Source: Entonaema liquescens
Taxonomy: Eukaryota > Ascomycota > Sordariomycetes > Xylariales > Xylariaceae
Direction of reading: 5' to 3'
DNA length: 64,000 nt
NCBI GenBank assembly: GCA_902805475.1
Contig: CADCSX010000006.1
Coordinates: 2,108,001-2,172,000, forward strand
A program made the translations under genes and the position numbers. Of the stretch, positions 33,148 through 44,487 are shown piece after piece (within the stretch, counting starts at the first letter, position 1; each line of letters opens with the position of its first letter). The notes beneath the pieces are model-generated. The model was not told where the DNA came from. It saw only the letters and a program-made list of their open reading frames with translations, and did not search any database.

Positions 33148-35971
33148 ATGTTAACACGTACCGTCTGTCAACCGCCGTCCAAAGCGAGGTCTCTTCAGAC
33201 CAGAGCTGCGGTCTGCGGTGCTCTACGACCTCTTAACAACTCCCTATTGAGGGCCAGTATGAGCCAGCAGGTCCGCAGCTTTCGCTTTGGTATGTGGTCT
33301 TCCTACCTTGACCCCGAGTTTCAGAAGGAAATCCGACATCGCCAGCGTGCGCTCAAGCATAAATATACCGAAGCAATCCATAGAAAATTATCATGGGACC
33401 AGCGTTCCATCGATGGGAACCGAGAGTCGTGTTAAAGCATATGCTTCGTAGGTATTGGAGTCCGTCCCAGTCAAGATGCGGCTCGCGGTTTGTCAACCAT
33501 GACGAACTGAATGAACGGCAGCAACAGAACCGAGTAACTCCGGATACTACAAACGTACGCATGAAAACATCTTGGGGACCTAATTCATACGCCTCTTGGA
33601 TGAGTAATTACGGCGATTATATGCGATATTCATCTACTCGGTCGTGGAAGTCACGACTAGATGATACCTTAGATCATTTGAGTGGTAAAGCTTCAAAAGA
33701 CACGACCCGGGCAGAATCTCATGAGTACCCATCGGAGTCGGCTCGTGCTAAGCACAACCTAGCTAAGGAACAAGAGCATGTTTCCAGTGCGCCGCCTAGT
33801 GAAGACTATGCTATTGATCCGATCACGAACCGCAGAGTTCCAAAGAGGCTTGACGGACAAACAGTCGATGCGGCGTCATCCCTAACTGATTCCTTCAAAT
33901 CGTACAGGGCTCAATTCTCTGCATTTGCGCCCCCAAAGATGGTGAAAATCCGGGACCTACTCACTCCGGCGGCCCGCCTCCTTCTATAGAGCTCAAGGAG
34001 TATGAGAAGATCAAGATTGATGAGTTACTATCTCATGGCGCTTCTGGTGGTCAGAACGGAGTACAGGGGCCGGGTGACAATGTAGAGTCTCCGCGATATC
34101 CCGTGATGCAAAGCGAAGAGTACGCCCTAAACCATCTCCCGCCCGAGGAACCAGACGAGCAGTATGATGACTTTCATAGATACCAAGCATATCAGCGGGA
34201 CGAACTTGACGAACGAGCCTCAGAGCCAACTAAGAACTATGAAGACCTCGATAAATATAAGACATACGGGGCTAAAGAGGCAGAAAAGACAGAAGCGGCC
34301 CATAACTACGAAGACCTACATGAGTATAAACCTTATCTTCATAATGAAAACCCAGGGAGCGAAACCCAAACAGAACGTTATGGTGACCTAGGCCACTATG
34401 GACCTTATAAGTATCAAGAAGGTGCGGCAAGAGACAACCCATCCACTAAATATGATGACCTCCACAAGTACGAGAACCAGAAGCATGACCCTATCGAGTC
34501 GGTAGATGAATCGGCACCTAAATACGAAGACTTGAATAAGTACGATACAAAAGTCTTTCCGGACTCTGTGGCGGAAGAGCAACCTTTTCAACAATATGGA
34601 GATCTCGAACAGTACAGGATTTTCAGGTCTCAGGAACTGGACAATGTAGTCCCCCAAGAGCGAGACGTCATTGCAGAATCTCTCTCAGAGTTTGATGCAA
34701 AAGCTCCAGAACCACCTCTAGATAAGAATCCGACATCGAACGTCCTAGATGGGCTTCAGAACCTTGATCTCAACGATGCACCGCAGTTCTCATCCGCACA
34801 AGAAAGCCATCGATCTGCAACCACAGAAACAGAAACTCGATCAAGTCAACCAGGATTAACTGGTAATTATCTACGTGATTTCCCGGAAGAATTTTCGGGT
34901 TCATGGGGTACGCCGGATGGAAAGACGGCATATGTTCAAGAGGGCGAGAAGCAATATTCAGATCAGTTTTCCAAGTCTACAAACTCCGAAAAGTTGGAGA
35001 CGAGTTTGGATAGACAGCAGACTGAACCGAAGCTGGAAGCGGGTCCCAACCAGCCAGAGGTAAGGTCTACGAGACGCATGTTTGATCATTATAGAGCGCA
35101 GGCCGAAGTTGACCCGTACTCTAAAGAACCACAGGGATTGGAAACGTCGTATACCAGGGAATGCGACGGGGAACAACAACCATTAAGCTTCGCCAAAACA
35201 TACGGCAGCGACTCGAGGGAGGCAGGGCCAGAACCCATATCAGCGGAAGATATTAGCCAAAAGATTCTTGACCTAAAACCGTTATGTTTTAGAGACCCCG
35301 AGGTTGACGGACGACCGCCAATCTCATCATCCGAACCTGATATCACACCCGAACCGAACCGAACTACCGAGCCGACGGTGTATAGGATCCTAGCCTATGA
35401 CCCAACCATGCAGAAGATTGATATTGCCGAGACTACCTCAGTGGTACCTGATCAAGCATCCCCACTATCTCCAGCGGAAGTGCTTCTCCGTCTTTCGAAC
35501 CCTACTAAATTCTTTCCACACTTCGCACCCTTGCAGGCCGAGGGCTTCGAGATCGTATCTGGTAGTGGGGATGTACTGGTGTTCCGTCAAGCCCGTTCCT
35601 TTAGGGCGACAAGCCAAGGGGGTGCATCACCAATCAACCCTATAGATATGATGGGGAAGCCAGCAGCGTTGCCAAATGCGGCGGCGTTTGTCTCGCCTAC
35701 AGGATTTGTTAATTATGATGTACCGCAGACTGAAGAAGAGACCCAAGCGCCTGCTTTCCGCTCTAACATCGATGTTAGAAGGGAAGAACCCGTGTTCAGC
35801 GGTCCGAAATCATCAACCCACGATGAAGCACGAACTCATGCAAAGAATGGCGTAGGAAAACGAGTGTTAATTGGCGGTGCTTGGGTTGCTGGAATTTCAT
35901 ATGCTCTTGGTGTCATGAGCGAATACTTCATAACGGGCGGTACTGACGGTCGGGGGCCAACTGGCTTCTGA
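33148..35971 (+). CDS. Mitochondrial protein with YxDLxxY repeats (about 941 aa), two frame breaks
   Basis: One exon, start ATG 33148, stop 35971. I do not recognise a named family, although the overall design suggests a conserved ascomycete mitochondrial protein. Seen: an Arg/Ser/Leu-rich presequence-like N-terminus (MLTRTVCQPPSKARSLQTRA), a conserved-looking block (FGMWSSYLDPEFQKEIRHRQRALKHKYTEA), seven repeats of Y-x-D-L/F-x-x-Y at a 23-25-residue period (nt about 34161-34620), an acidic low-complexity middle, a globular C-terminal segment (VYRILAYDPTMQKIDIAET, PTKFFPHFAPLQAEGFEIVSGSGDVLVF) and a last membrane helix (VLIGGAWVAGISYALGVM). The frame breaks twice: G3 at 33395-33397 and C5 at 33930-33934. 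One extra base at each restores a single frame of 942 codons. Confidence 0.8.
34161..34640 (+). repeat. Seven degenerate ~72-bp coding repeats (YxDLxxY)
   Basis: Seven consecutive copies of Tyr-x-Asp-Leu/Phe-x-x-Tyr, spaced 25, 23, 24, 24, 24 and 24 residues apart. The linkers are charged and variable. Confidence 0.85.
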
Positions 35972-36956
35972 TTGATCGTACGTTTATGGAAGACAATCAC
36001 CTTGTCATACGAGACTACCAAGGCGCGGGACGGATAATACGACATAGAGGAGTATGGGGAGTTTGTATAGCATTATCGTGGTGGGCGCGGCTGCATGATT
36101 TTGGAACTGGGTTCGGGTTTCTGGGGATGCTTCAAGGTATCAATAGGTATTACAATCATTGTTAAACTCCTGCTTGGCTGTATAGTAGTTTTGGTCGGCG
36201 CACGACTACCCCTTCTCCGTTACGTATACTTTAACCAGCGCTCCCTGAGTTAGGCCCGGCGTTACCTCTTCAATCTACAAGTATTTCGTATATCCTATGG
36301 ACGCCTGGAATTTAAGATAACTTCGGGTGACATTTTGCCCTTACTAAGTTCAAGTCGAGGTTGCTTTTGCTTCTAGGTTTGAAATAAGCATATTTATTCG
36401 AACAATTCCATTGAATAAGAAGATGAAGTGGGAAGGACTACCAAGTACTCATTGAATGGCCATCGGACGACACGACTTAGCTTAGCAAGGTGCGTCTGCT
36501 TAGCTAGTGAGGGGATATCGTGCCTTAGCAAGTAAGCTCTATTGGCTACGGCTTATGTTGATACAAATATATGTGTAATTGATAGGTAATACATCGTCTA
36601 CAAAAAGTACCTAGATATGCAAGCAAAGATAGGTTGGCGTAATAGCGCCTTTTCGATCATGTTGCCAGCCCCTTAGTACCGCCTTGCCTCCCATCCAGCA
36701 AGGTTAATTTGCCTTTCTTGTTAGGTCAATTTGCCCCCTTACGACTAACTCAGATACCAGAACTCCCGCATAAGGCGACCCCAAAGCTAACTCGTATTTT
36801 CCCCTCGTCCGTAAAACGGCACGATTCAGTCAAAATCCAGCAGTGTTGCTAACGTTTTCTTCAAAGTTGAAAAACCCCATGATTCCCATAATTTTTTTTG
36901 CAAATGAATAGGTGTTGGTAATGAGTACCTTAGGTAATGAGTGGTATGTAGACGGT
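35972..36956. other. Intergenic region between convergent genes
   Basis: About 1 kb with no ORF, structured repeat or mobile element recognised. Confidence 0.55.
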
Positions 36957-37417
36957 TTACTTCTGCTCGCTGAATCCCGGGCCCACTTCGACGTCCTGCA
37001 CGCCGCTCATCTGCAGTACGTGCTTCCGGTCTTCCCTGTGGTACTAGAATTTTGTAAAAAGCATATCAAGTTAGCGGTATTCATAGCATTCTTTTCTTTT
37101 TTTCTTCTCAATTAAATTGATTCAATAGATGAACGGGAAATGCCATGTTTTTATATATTGTCAAGGGGGCCTTGGTAGGAAGACATGAAGGTAATGTGTA
37201 CCAAGGGTAGTTTACATAGTAGAGAACAGAGAACAGTGAAATAAGGGATGTGGGCATATACACTTACGCTTTGCTTACGCCCCAAGGACGGCTTCCAGCT
37301 ATCGGTCCTGCTTATGGCACGCGCTGCCTCCTTCTCATGTTGCGGGCTAGTAGGACCGGGTGCTATGGAAGGTAAATTGGTGACGTCGACGCGAATCTTG
37401 TTTGCTTGATTGGACAT
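36957..37417 (-). CDS. Small conserved-looking fungal protein (78 aa), function unknown
   Basis: Exon 37417-37268 ends at a GTAAGT donor and joins exon 37043-36957 (acceptor TTCTAG) in phase 0 across a 224-nt intron, long for this window. The protein starts MSNQANKIRVDVTNLPSIAPGP, has ARAISRTDSWKPSLGRKQS, then YHREDRKHVLQM and ends GPGFSEQK. The pattern RTDSW...R(K/R)QSW/Y..EDxKH recurs, from memory, in small hydrophilic proteins of filamentous fungi, which supports the splice. No known domain. Without splicing, the first exon alone would read a spurious 88-aa frame. The function is unknown. Confidence 0.72.
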
Positions 37418-38491
37418 GTTGTGATGATATATGTGGAATAGAAAATATCGTTAAGGTCTGTGATGATGTATATGATGAGGAATAAGTAAGTATCTTGTAA
37501 GTGATATTATATCAGATAATAGAAGATATAATTAAAAAGAGCATATAATCCTGTGGAACTTGGATGTCTTTTATATAGAGAATGCTACCGGACTACAACA
37601 TGTAACCTGGAATGTTCGTTTCCAAAGATGAGCAGTCTAGATCGCGATGAAGCATACGACTATGCAGCGCCGATCACCAGTTTTTTTGTCTAATAATTGT
37701 CTAGTAGGACAGCCTCAGCGAAGCATTGGTAGCAACTAGTTGCATTAATATGATAGGTTGATGGGTTGCATGGACGGCGAAAGTGGAAACGACTAGATGA
37801 GCTTACAGGCTTAAACCAGGATTGCGGGGTAGCTGTAGCTGATAAGACCTTATCTTCATGGCAATCATATAGGATTAACCTCATCAAGTCTCTTTGCCCC
37901 GCTAAACTTCCATTTCGTCATAGTCACTTATTCAACTTTACATCACCAAGAGTATTAAAAACCTGCGATTACAATGTCACAAACGCCACTTTGCTCAACT
38001 ACCTAGCTACCCTACATTAGGGAGTCGATGTGTGTATGAGTACGAGCAAGCAAGTTCCAATTAGAAAAAAAAAATACCGATTTTTCATTGCCTCCTTATG
38101 TACACAGGTAATGAGCGTTCGCAAAATGTGCAAGTGCCATCTCAAACCTCATCCCCCAACCGTATATCTTTTACCAGCGAGGTGCCGTCGGTGACTCGTC
38201 ACGTCATCCTAATCGCATCTTCCTCGTATACCACTATGAAACGGTGTAGCGGGATATCATCGAAACGTCCTGAACTCCGATCGAAGAAATCATGAATGAA
38301 CCATCCAACGCCTCCAGCTATGCATGGGGCGATGGCAACAATGCTGACGCAATTGCCAGCGCCAATAATAAACAGTAACAGAGAATATCAAGCTCCATAT
38401 TACCCACGAATAGGACCTACCCTGTCGATAGGAAGCTCTGGATAAACCCAAAGGAACGAAGCACAGATTGAGATAGCCTGCTTCTCGGAAT
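37418..38491. other. Intergenic region
   Basis: About 1.1 kb. It holds the promoter side of the 78-aa gene and the 3' side of the FHA gene. Short ORFs here look random. Confidence 0.55.
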
Positions 38492-40077
38492 CTAGGGGGC
38501 CTTAGGTGGTTTCCAGTAGTATTGCTAGACACTGTTAGTATGTACAGTCTGATACCATTGGATTTCACAGTATGGTTTACCTTGTGTTGCTTTCGGCAAC
38601 CTCTTAGACCCGGCTTTCGTAAACCTTGGGTCACAGCAATCCGTCGCGAATCATCATCATCATGGTCGGGGTCATAGTAATATTGGCTCTCGAGCGGCTT
38701 GCCAGCTGCGTCCTTTCCGTGGCGAGGAATAACGCCGATACAAGGTGTGGACTCGATGATATCACGCAGTTCGGCCTTGGTCAAGTCCTTCTTCTCTTCA
38801 GTAGGGAGGAGACTGAGTATGGTAGATAGAGGGGTAGACGACAGTCGAGAGTATGCCAACTGGTTAACAACGTGGTTTTTAACAATCTCCACATTAACAT
38901 TGCTCTTAATGGTAACCTTCTCTTCCGGCTCCATTGACGGCTTAGCCGTTGTGTCACCTGATACAACATGGGACGACCGTTTCGGAGACTCTGCTGTGAA
39001 AGCAGCCAGACGGTTGGAGAGGTTGGCTCCAAATGGTCCAAAGGAGTGTACAATAGGATCGTTCTCCTCATCAGGGTCATCGTCATCAGGATCACTAAGA
39101 TCACTAGAGAAACTATTGGTTACTTCTGTTTGGGCAAATGACACATCCACCTCGGATGCCTGCTTAGGAAGTTCTTGTTCATCTGCACTCGCGTCTTCAT
39201 AAATCTGGACGGGCTCGCTCGTATCGTCAGCTAGTAGCAATGCGTCCACGTTGCCAGAAGAATTATGTGGAGACGGTGATTCAGGGGATCTAATACGCGT
39301 CTGTCGTCGAAGGGGACTCGACTGCAGGAAATCCGAACTGGAATCATTACGGCGATGTCTAGAACATGGCGACTCTTCCCACGACGAATCCGACAAGGCC
39401 GTGGCGGGTTCATGTCGATTCTTCTTAGGCCAATGCAACATAACCCTCGCGTCCTGCACATCCAACATGATCTCGGCATTTTCAGTTTCCGAGGTAAAGG
39501 TATCACCCTTTCCCAACTCCCATGTTCGTCCCTGGCAATGAAGTTTTATTCCATTCCAGCCATTGCAGACAATCTCAACCCTATTTGGCTCTAAAGGATC
39601 TACAGCTGGGATATATCGTGCCTTGACATGGACACGAGATATCAGGCGGTTGGCCGACAATTGGTAGTGAGAGGAATTGCTCGAGCGGCCCATCAGAAGC
39701 GTATCGCCATTTTCGTTAAGGTCAACAGATCGTACGGCAGATAGTGGCGTTCGTTCTGCTACGGAATCCGCACGCTCAAGTCCAGGTCTGGATGATGACA
39801 CGCGTGGAGGGGATGAAGAGAGTATACCAGTACTGGAGGTCGGAATTGGTGTAGGATATTTGAAGAATGGGTTCGAGTCGACAAGCTTATCCCGGGCTAG
39901 TCTCTTCATAGGCCTTGGAAAGCCTGGAGAAGATGAGAGGGGCTCGAATGGTGGGAGCAAAGAAGGTGCAGGACGCTTCTTGCTGGGCGATATAGAGGCA
40001 GAAGCAGGGGGCAGCGTAGGCTCCTCTACCACGGCTCGATCCGCTCGATCCATATTCTTGACGGGTGAGGATGTCAT
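38492..40077 (-). CDS. FHA-domain protein, TOS4/PLM2-like (509 aa)
   Basis: Exon 40077-38581 joins a 33-nt terminal exon 38524-38492 in phase 0 (donor GTAAAC, acceptor TCTAG), giving 509 residues. The FHA fold is visible at about residues 110-220: GDTLLMGRSSNSSHYQLS, LISRVHVKARY, VEIVCNGWNGIKLH, GKGDTF. The N-terminus is Ser/Pro-rich; the middle is acidic and repeat-like (SDPDDDDPDEENDP). The C-terminal conserved block reads LSTILSLLPTE, ELRDIIESTPCIGVI, then GLRKPGLRGCRKQHKQYYWKPP. In yeast Tos4 and Plm2 this architecture marks G1/S- and DNA-damage-regulated chromatin proteins that bind HDAC complexes. Assigning the same role here is inference. A GA dinucleotide tract lies just upstream in the 5' leader (40103-40130). 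Confidence 0.82.
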
Positions 40078-40100
40078 GATGAAAGGTCAAGAATGCATGG

Positions 40101-40102
<2 letters not shown>

Positions 40103-40130
<28 letters not shown>
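40103..40130. repeat. (AG)n microsatellite in the 5' leader of the FHA gene
   Basis: About 14 uninterrupted AG units starting 26 bases upstream of the ATG on the transcribed (minus) side, where it reads CT-rich, a common feature of fungal 5' leaders. Confidence 0.9.
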
Positions 40131-40134
<4 letters not shown>

Positions 40135-41628
40135 AATAGCGGGTATTGGTAATGATAGAATGAATGTGTTGAAGGGATAAAAGTCGAATTGGATAAAGAA
40201 GGGGTTAAGGGATTAGAGAATTGAGATTTGGGAAAGAATAAAATTGACTGTGCTGTATCACGGTACGCCCTGCCAAAAAGATGTGGGTTCTCTGCGCGTC
40301 TTTTAGATGGAACCTGGAGTCGCGGTTGCGCGTTCACTACACGCTCTTTTTTTAGCTGGGTTTTCCTTCCCTCTCCACTTAAATCCACTTACACAAGATC
40401 TAACCCGGCTCCGTGTCCGAGCTCTGTAAACCGTGCCCGTTTTCTTCTTCGGTAACGAATTGAAGTTTGACAATGGATTGATGCAGAGAAGTATAAACGC
40501 GGTAGTAAAGATTTACAACTGAAATGTTTTAATTTTTTTTTTTCGTCCGATCAAGGTCGGAGATCTGGTCGGTGTCGCTTGGCCTGGTTGATGAGAGACC
40601 GACCTAAATGGAAGTTGACAAGAGGAGAGTTTCGTGGCTGGGGGAAGACCCAAGCGTTTTCTTACACTTTAATTGTTCTTTAAGGAATTTCAGCGTGTGG
40701 GGGGCCCACTCCAGCGTGATTGCTTTACTTTAGGTAGATTAGGTATAGTTAGGTACTAAGCTGATTAGCCCATAGGCGTAGGTGCAGGCGCAGGCGCTCG
40801 ACGCGGTTTCTCTTTATTACTAAACTGCCTGCAAGTCGCGGTTGCTTCATCCAGTGCATTAAACCTGCTGCTGCGTGTTTTAACAGCCCACCAACCTCTC
40901 AGGGCTTACAGCCTCTGTGATTACTGCATCACCAGCGGGTTTCGGGCCTCGGCATTTTAGTACAAAGAACTTAGAGCAGGATGAATGTTGTAACTACCTA
41001 TAAGTATGCATATATCCTTGGATCAATATATTCATGTAAGTAAGGTACCTTACATACCTACATATATATAAACGGGTAGCAGAAGAACCAAGTACAAGGG
41101 TAAGCATAGGGCATCGAATGGGTATCTATATCTAATCTAACTACCTTAAGGATAACCTCGTACTAAGTAAAACGCGCTTTATTCCTCGCGACATACATGT
41201 GCCTTTGCAGCATTCGGATCGAGTCAGTCATCTCATTAGTAGGTTCATCTGACCACAACTCGGGTTCTCTTATTCACAATTGGCCAACTTCATCTCACTG
41301 CATGGACAACATTTATTATTTAACAATGAAGGGTTTATGCTATTCAACGTTATATTGCCATGAACTACTACTTGAACTACTACTTGGCTTCAAACTACAT
41401 TGAGAGGGATCGTCTTATAGTTTTGGCTTGGTATCATCAATAGGCCTGTTTGAATCCAGCAAACCCACAAGATGCGCCTTTGACGAAATATGAAAATCCC
41501 CCGCTTAAGATGGAGCAATATTTGCTTGTTTGTCAAGTTTAAAAAATAGTTGATATCATATATATACCTCTTAATATATGCCTTATCGTGTATCATCATC
41601 CCAGCCCCAGCCTCTAGTGATGTTAATT
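40131..41628. other. Gene-free interval upstream of the FHA gene
   Basis: About 1.5 kb of promoter and intergenic DNA. No ORF with family features. Confidence 0.55.
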
Positions 41629-42021
41629 ATGCGCATAATAGATCTATTATGCGCTATTATACGTATAATAGCTATTATGCATATAATATGTATAATGAGC
41701 TGCTATTATTAGCAACATTTTTCTAACGTTTCTTTCGTAATAAAACTTATTTAAAAATTACATTTCAGGCTTAATATAAGCTTTCAATTAGAGTAGTAAA
41801 ACATTTTGCTATATAAGAATTTATATTCAGTTAAATTTGGCTTGTTTTCAAGTCAATTGTAGAAAGCCCTTATTGACGATGTTTCGTTACTTATTAGCGC
41901 TATATCCCCCCTTAATACTAGCGCGCCGGATAAACGGGGTGACAGATCCGTCATGCGCATAATAGTTCTATTATGCGTTATTATATCTCATTATACGGTA
42001 TTATACGCTAGTCGTATAATG
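41629..42021. repeat. Pair of 69-bp direct repeats made of nested palindromes
   Basis: Bases 41629-41697 and 41953-42021 are diverged direct copies: the first 33 bases differ at only two positions and the last eight are identical. The left copy contains two perfect palindromes, 41631-41654 (24 bp) and 41653-41672 (20 bp), sharing a GC; in the right copy the same positions are imperfect. The ~255-bp segment between them is AT-rich and non-coding. This could be the termini of a small non-autonomous element or a pair of solo terminal repeats. Confidence 0.75.
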
Positions 42022-42393
42022 AAATTCGCATCACTACCAGCCTCCCATCCTCGCCTAAAAGCAAAGCGCGTCTCCACCAACTCTCCACTATCACGACCGA
42101 AATTTCTTCGAGATTCTTTCTTCTTTAGAATTATGTAATTTGGCCGATGTCTCGAAGGCCCTGCTTCAATCCGATGAAAAAAAAAAGGAAAAAAAAGTTA
42201 TGAGGCGACTTAGAACACAGCCAAGGTATGTGTAACAAAAAGTGCGCCGGGTATCTTCCTATGCGAAATATCCAATATCGAGTAGGCGAAACTGTTAGAA
42301 AAGGGTGTCGTGATGGGAATCAAGAAAGGCCGTAAAAGTAAAAATAGATATGCTCAGAACGCCAATGTCAAGAGAGGTAAAATAGTTACTGCA

Positions 42394-44487
42394 TCACCAT
42401 GCCGCCCTACTAATTCTTCTAACATCCGCTTGGTCTTTCTTCAACAACTCGGTGTATTCCACTCGTCTTCGAATAAGGAAAGCGAGCGATAGCATGAAAT
42501 CTGTCTCGTATTTCGTGGACGTGATGTGCATCAGGGGCTTGATGAGAACACCAGCTAGTCGTTCGGCTGTCATATTGTTCCTCTCTTCAGCTTGTGCAAC
42601 ATCCGCCCATAAGTTGAGGAGCAATTTGAACAAAGTACGGCTCGGTCCTCGAAGACCGCCCAGTGCTTCCTCCCAAAAATCAATGCATCGATCAAGTCGC
42701 GTGGCGTGGGATCCCGAGAGCATGGCTTGTCTTGAAAGCGCAATCCATTGCTTAGCAATACTCTCTGAGATCAACGGTTTCGGGAGTTGCGAGAGGAAAA
42801 GCAAGATGAGGTCCGCCGCATCGTATACGCCAAAGCTGGTCCAATTTACATCATCGCCGTACGTCGGGCCGCTACTAAAGATGTCTTTTAACTTCTGTAC
42901 TCTATAGCTATCACCCGGCTCAGCGAAAATATCTGGAGCTTCAACGCCTTCGTTCTTCAAGAAGAAGCAGCATTTTTGCATGCACAGAGGAAAGTCTCGT
43001 CGCGATGATCCTCCGTGACCCGAGTGGTGAGTCTTAGCAGTTCCTTTGGCGACTTGCATACTTTTCTGGAGCGAAACACCGAAGACCGAGTTGGGCGCCG
43101 CGTCTTCGGGTTCATCCATTATCATTTCTGAGTTCCACATCGGTAGCTTCTTGAAAGACACTGATAATCTACGGCTACCTCTCCTAACAAGGCTGGCTTG
43201 GATAATTGGGGTAGCAGGATGTATATCTGTTGTTCCGGTTGAAGTCGTAGATCGCGTCTGAGGCCTAGACTCTGAAATAGCATGTTTAATGGGCGCGAAA
43301 AACTTCCCAAATCCTTTACTCTTTGTTATAGAGGGAGGTGATTCCGCCGACAGTCCCGGGGCAACGAGCTCGGTAACGACGTTGTACGAATCCCTCGGGT
43401 GGTCTGGTTTCGGCTCGAACGGAGAAAGCATAAGGCTTCGCGCTAACTCGAGCCTCTTACGATCCTTTGGCGGTGGAGTTGGTGCTCGACTGGGAATTCC
43501 TACGAAGCTAGCCATCAATTCTTCGATAGTCGGGATTTTCTCTTCTTCAGGACTTGCTCGCGAATCGCCACATGATTCGGATGCAGATTCGGCGCCGACA
43601 TCGATCGCGCTGTCCGGCTTGTCTCCAATGTAAGCTCCAAACAGCTTCTGATCGCCCACGAAAGCACCCTGGTTCGAAGTTTCGTCGAATTCTCTAACGT
43701 TGTGCTCGACATCATGCTCGCTTTCCTTAGCCCGGATGATCTTTTCGGCGTATGACTTCAAGCAGGTCATATAGTCATAAAGGCTGAATTCTGTTTCGTT
43801 CTTCTCGAATTCCCCTGGCAATCGCATCCGTAATTGGCTCATTTCGACCAGAACTCGTGAGACATCCTCCATAACAGCTGCGCTGTTTTGATGTCTCTCT
43901 ATCGTATTTCGCCTATTAGGCTCTATATCCGAAGTAATATCCCGAATTGTAGTCCTATTAACTCTCATTAGCTAGGCATTTACTTGTGAACAGCGTTATA
44001 CTCACGCCCCGGCCAAATCTAGGGCCAGGCCTAGGACAGCTTTATGCGCCTCTAAGGCGGTTCTGAATATCGCAACTTCTTGTCTCCCGGTGGCCAGCCA
44101 CTGGGTTCTCTTGTCTTGCCTCGATAGCTCAACGCTGTTGAGGCTAGATATGATTGTATCTAGTTCGTAAACTACCCTAGAACAGTGCTCGAGGACGGCA
44201 GGAATCCGCTCTGCCAGCTCCGGAGGAAATAAGCTAGCATCCTCGTTCAAGAGTTCCAAGACACTTTGCAACGAGTGCAACTCGCGCGAAACTGCGTCCA
44301 CATCGGACCGCGCTTCCCGGACCTCTCGTACAAATCCATTTAGTATGTTGTTGGCTGTGGTAATTGCATTACCAAGTGTAATACAATCGGATGTAATAGA
44401 TCTTTGAATCATCCAGGTCAGTGTTTCTGATGCTCGAAAAAGGTGTTCGGCAGAACTTTGATGAGAGAGCACCCACTGTGACTCCAT
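42394..44487 (-). CDS. RhoGAP-like protein lacking the arginine finger (680 aa)
   Basis: Exons 44487-44006 and 43954-42394 join (GC|G) across a 51-nt intron into 680 residues. The N-terminal ~160 residues are helical (SQWVLSHQSSAEHLFRASETLTWMIQ, HSLQSVLELLNEDASLF), resembling fungal N-terminal helical (Fungal_N-like) domains. A Ser/Pro-rich linker follows. The C-terminal ~200 residues have the RhoGAP layout: LCMQKCCFFLKNEGVEAPDIF, LKDIFSSGPTYG, DLILLFLSQLPKPLI, LFKLLLNLWADVAQAEERNNMTAERLAGVLIKPLM. In active RhoGAPs the motif is GIFRxxG, with Arg as the catalytic finger. Here it reads DIFAEPGD (codons near 42912-42935), with Ala in that place. Inferred: a GTPase-binding scaffold rather than an active GAP. 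The final residues to the stop at 42394 are basic. Confidence 0.78.
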
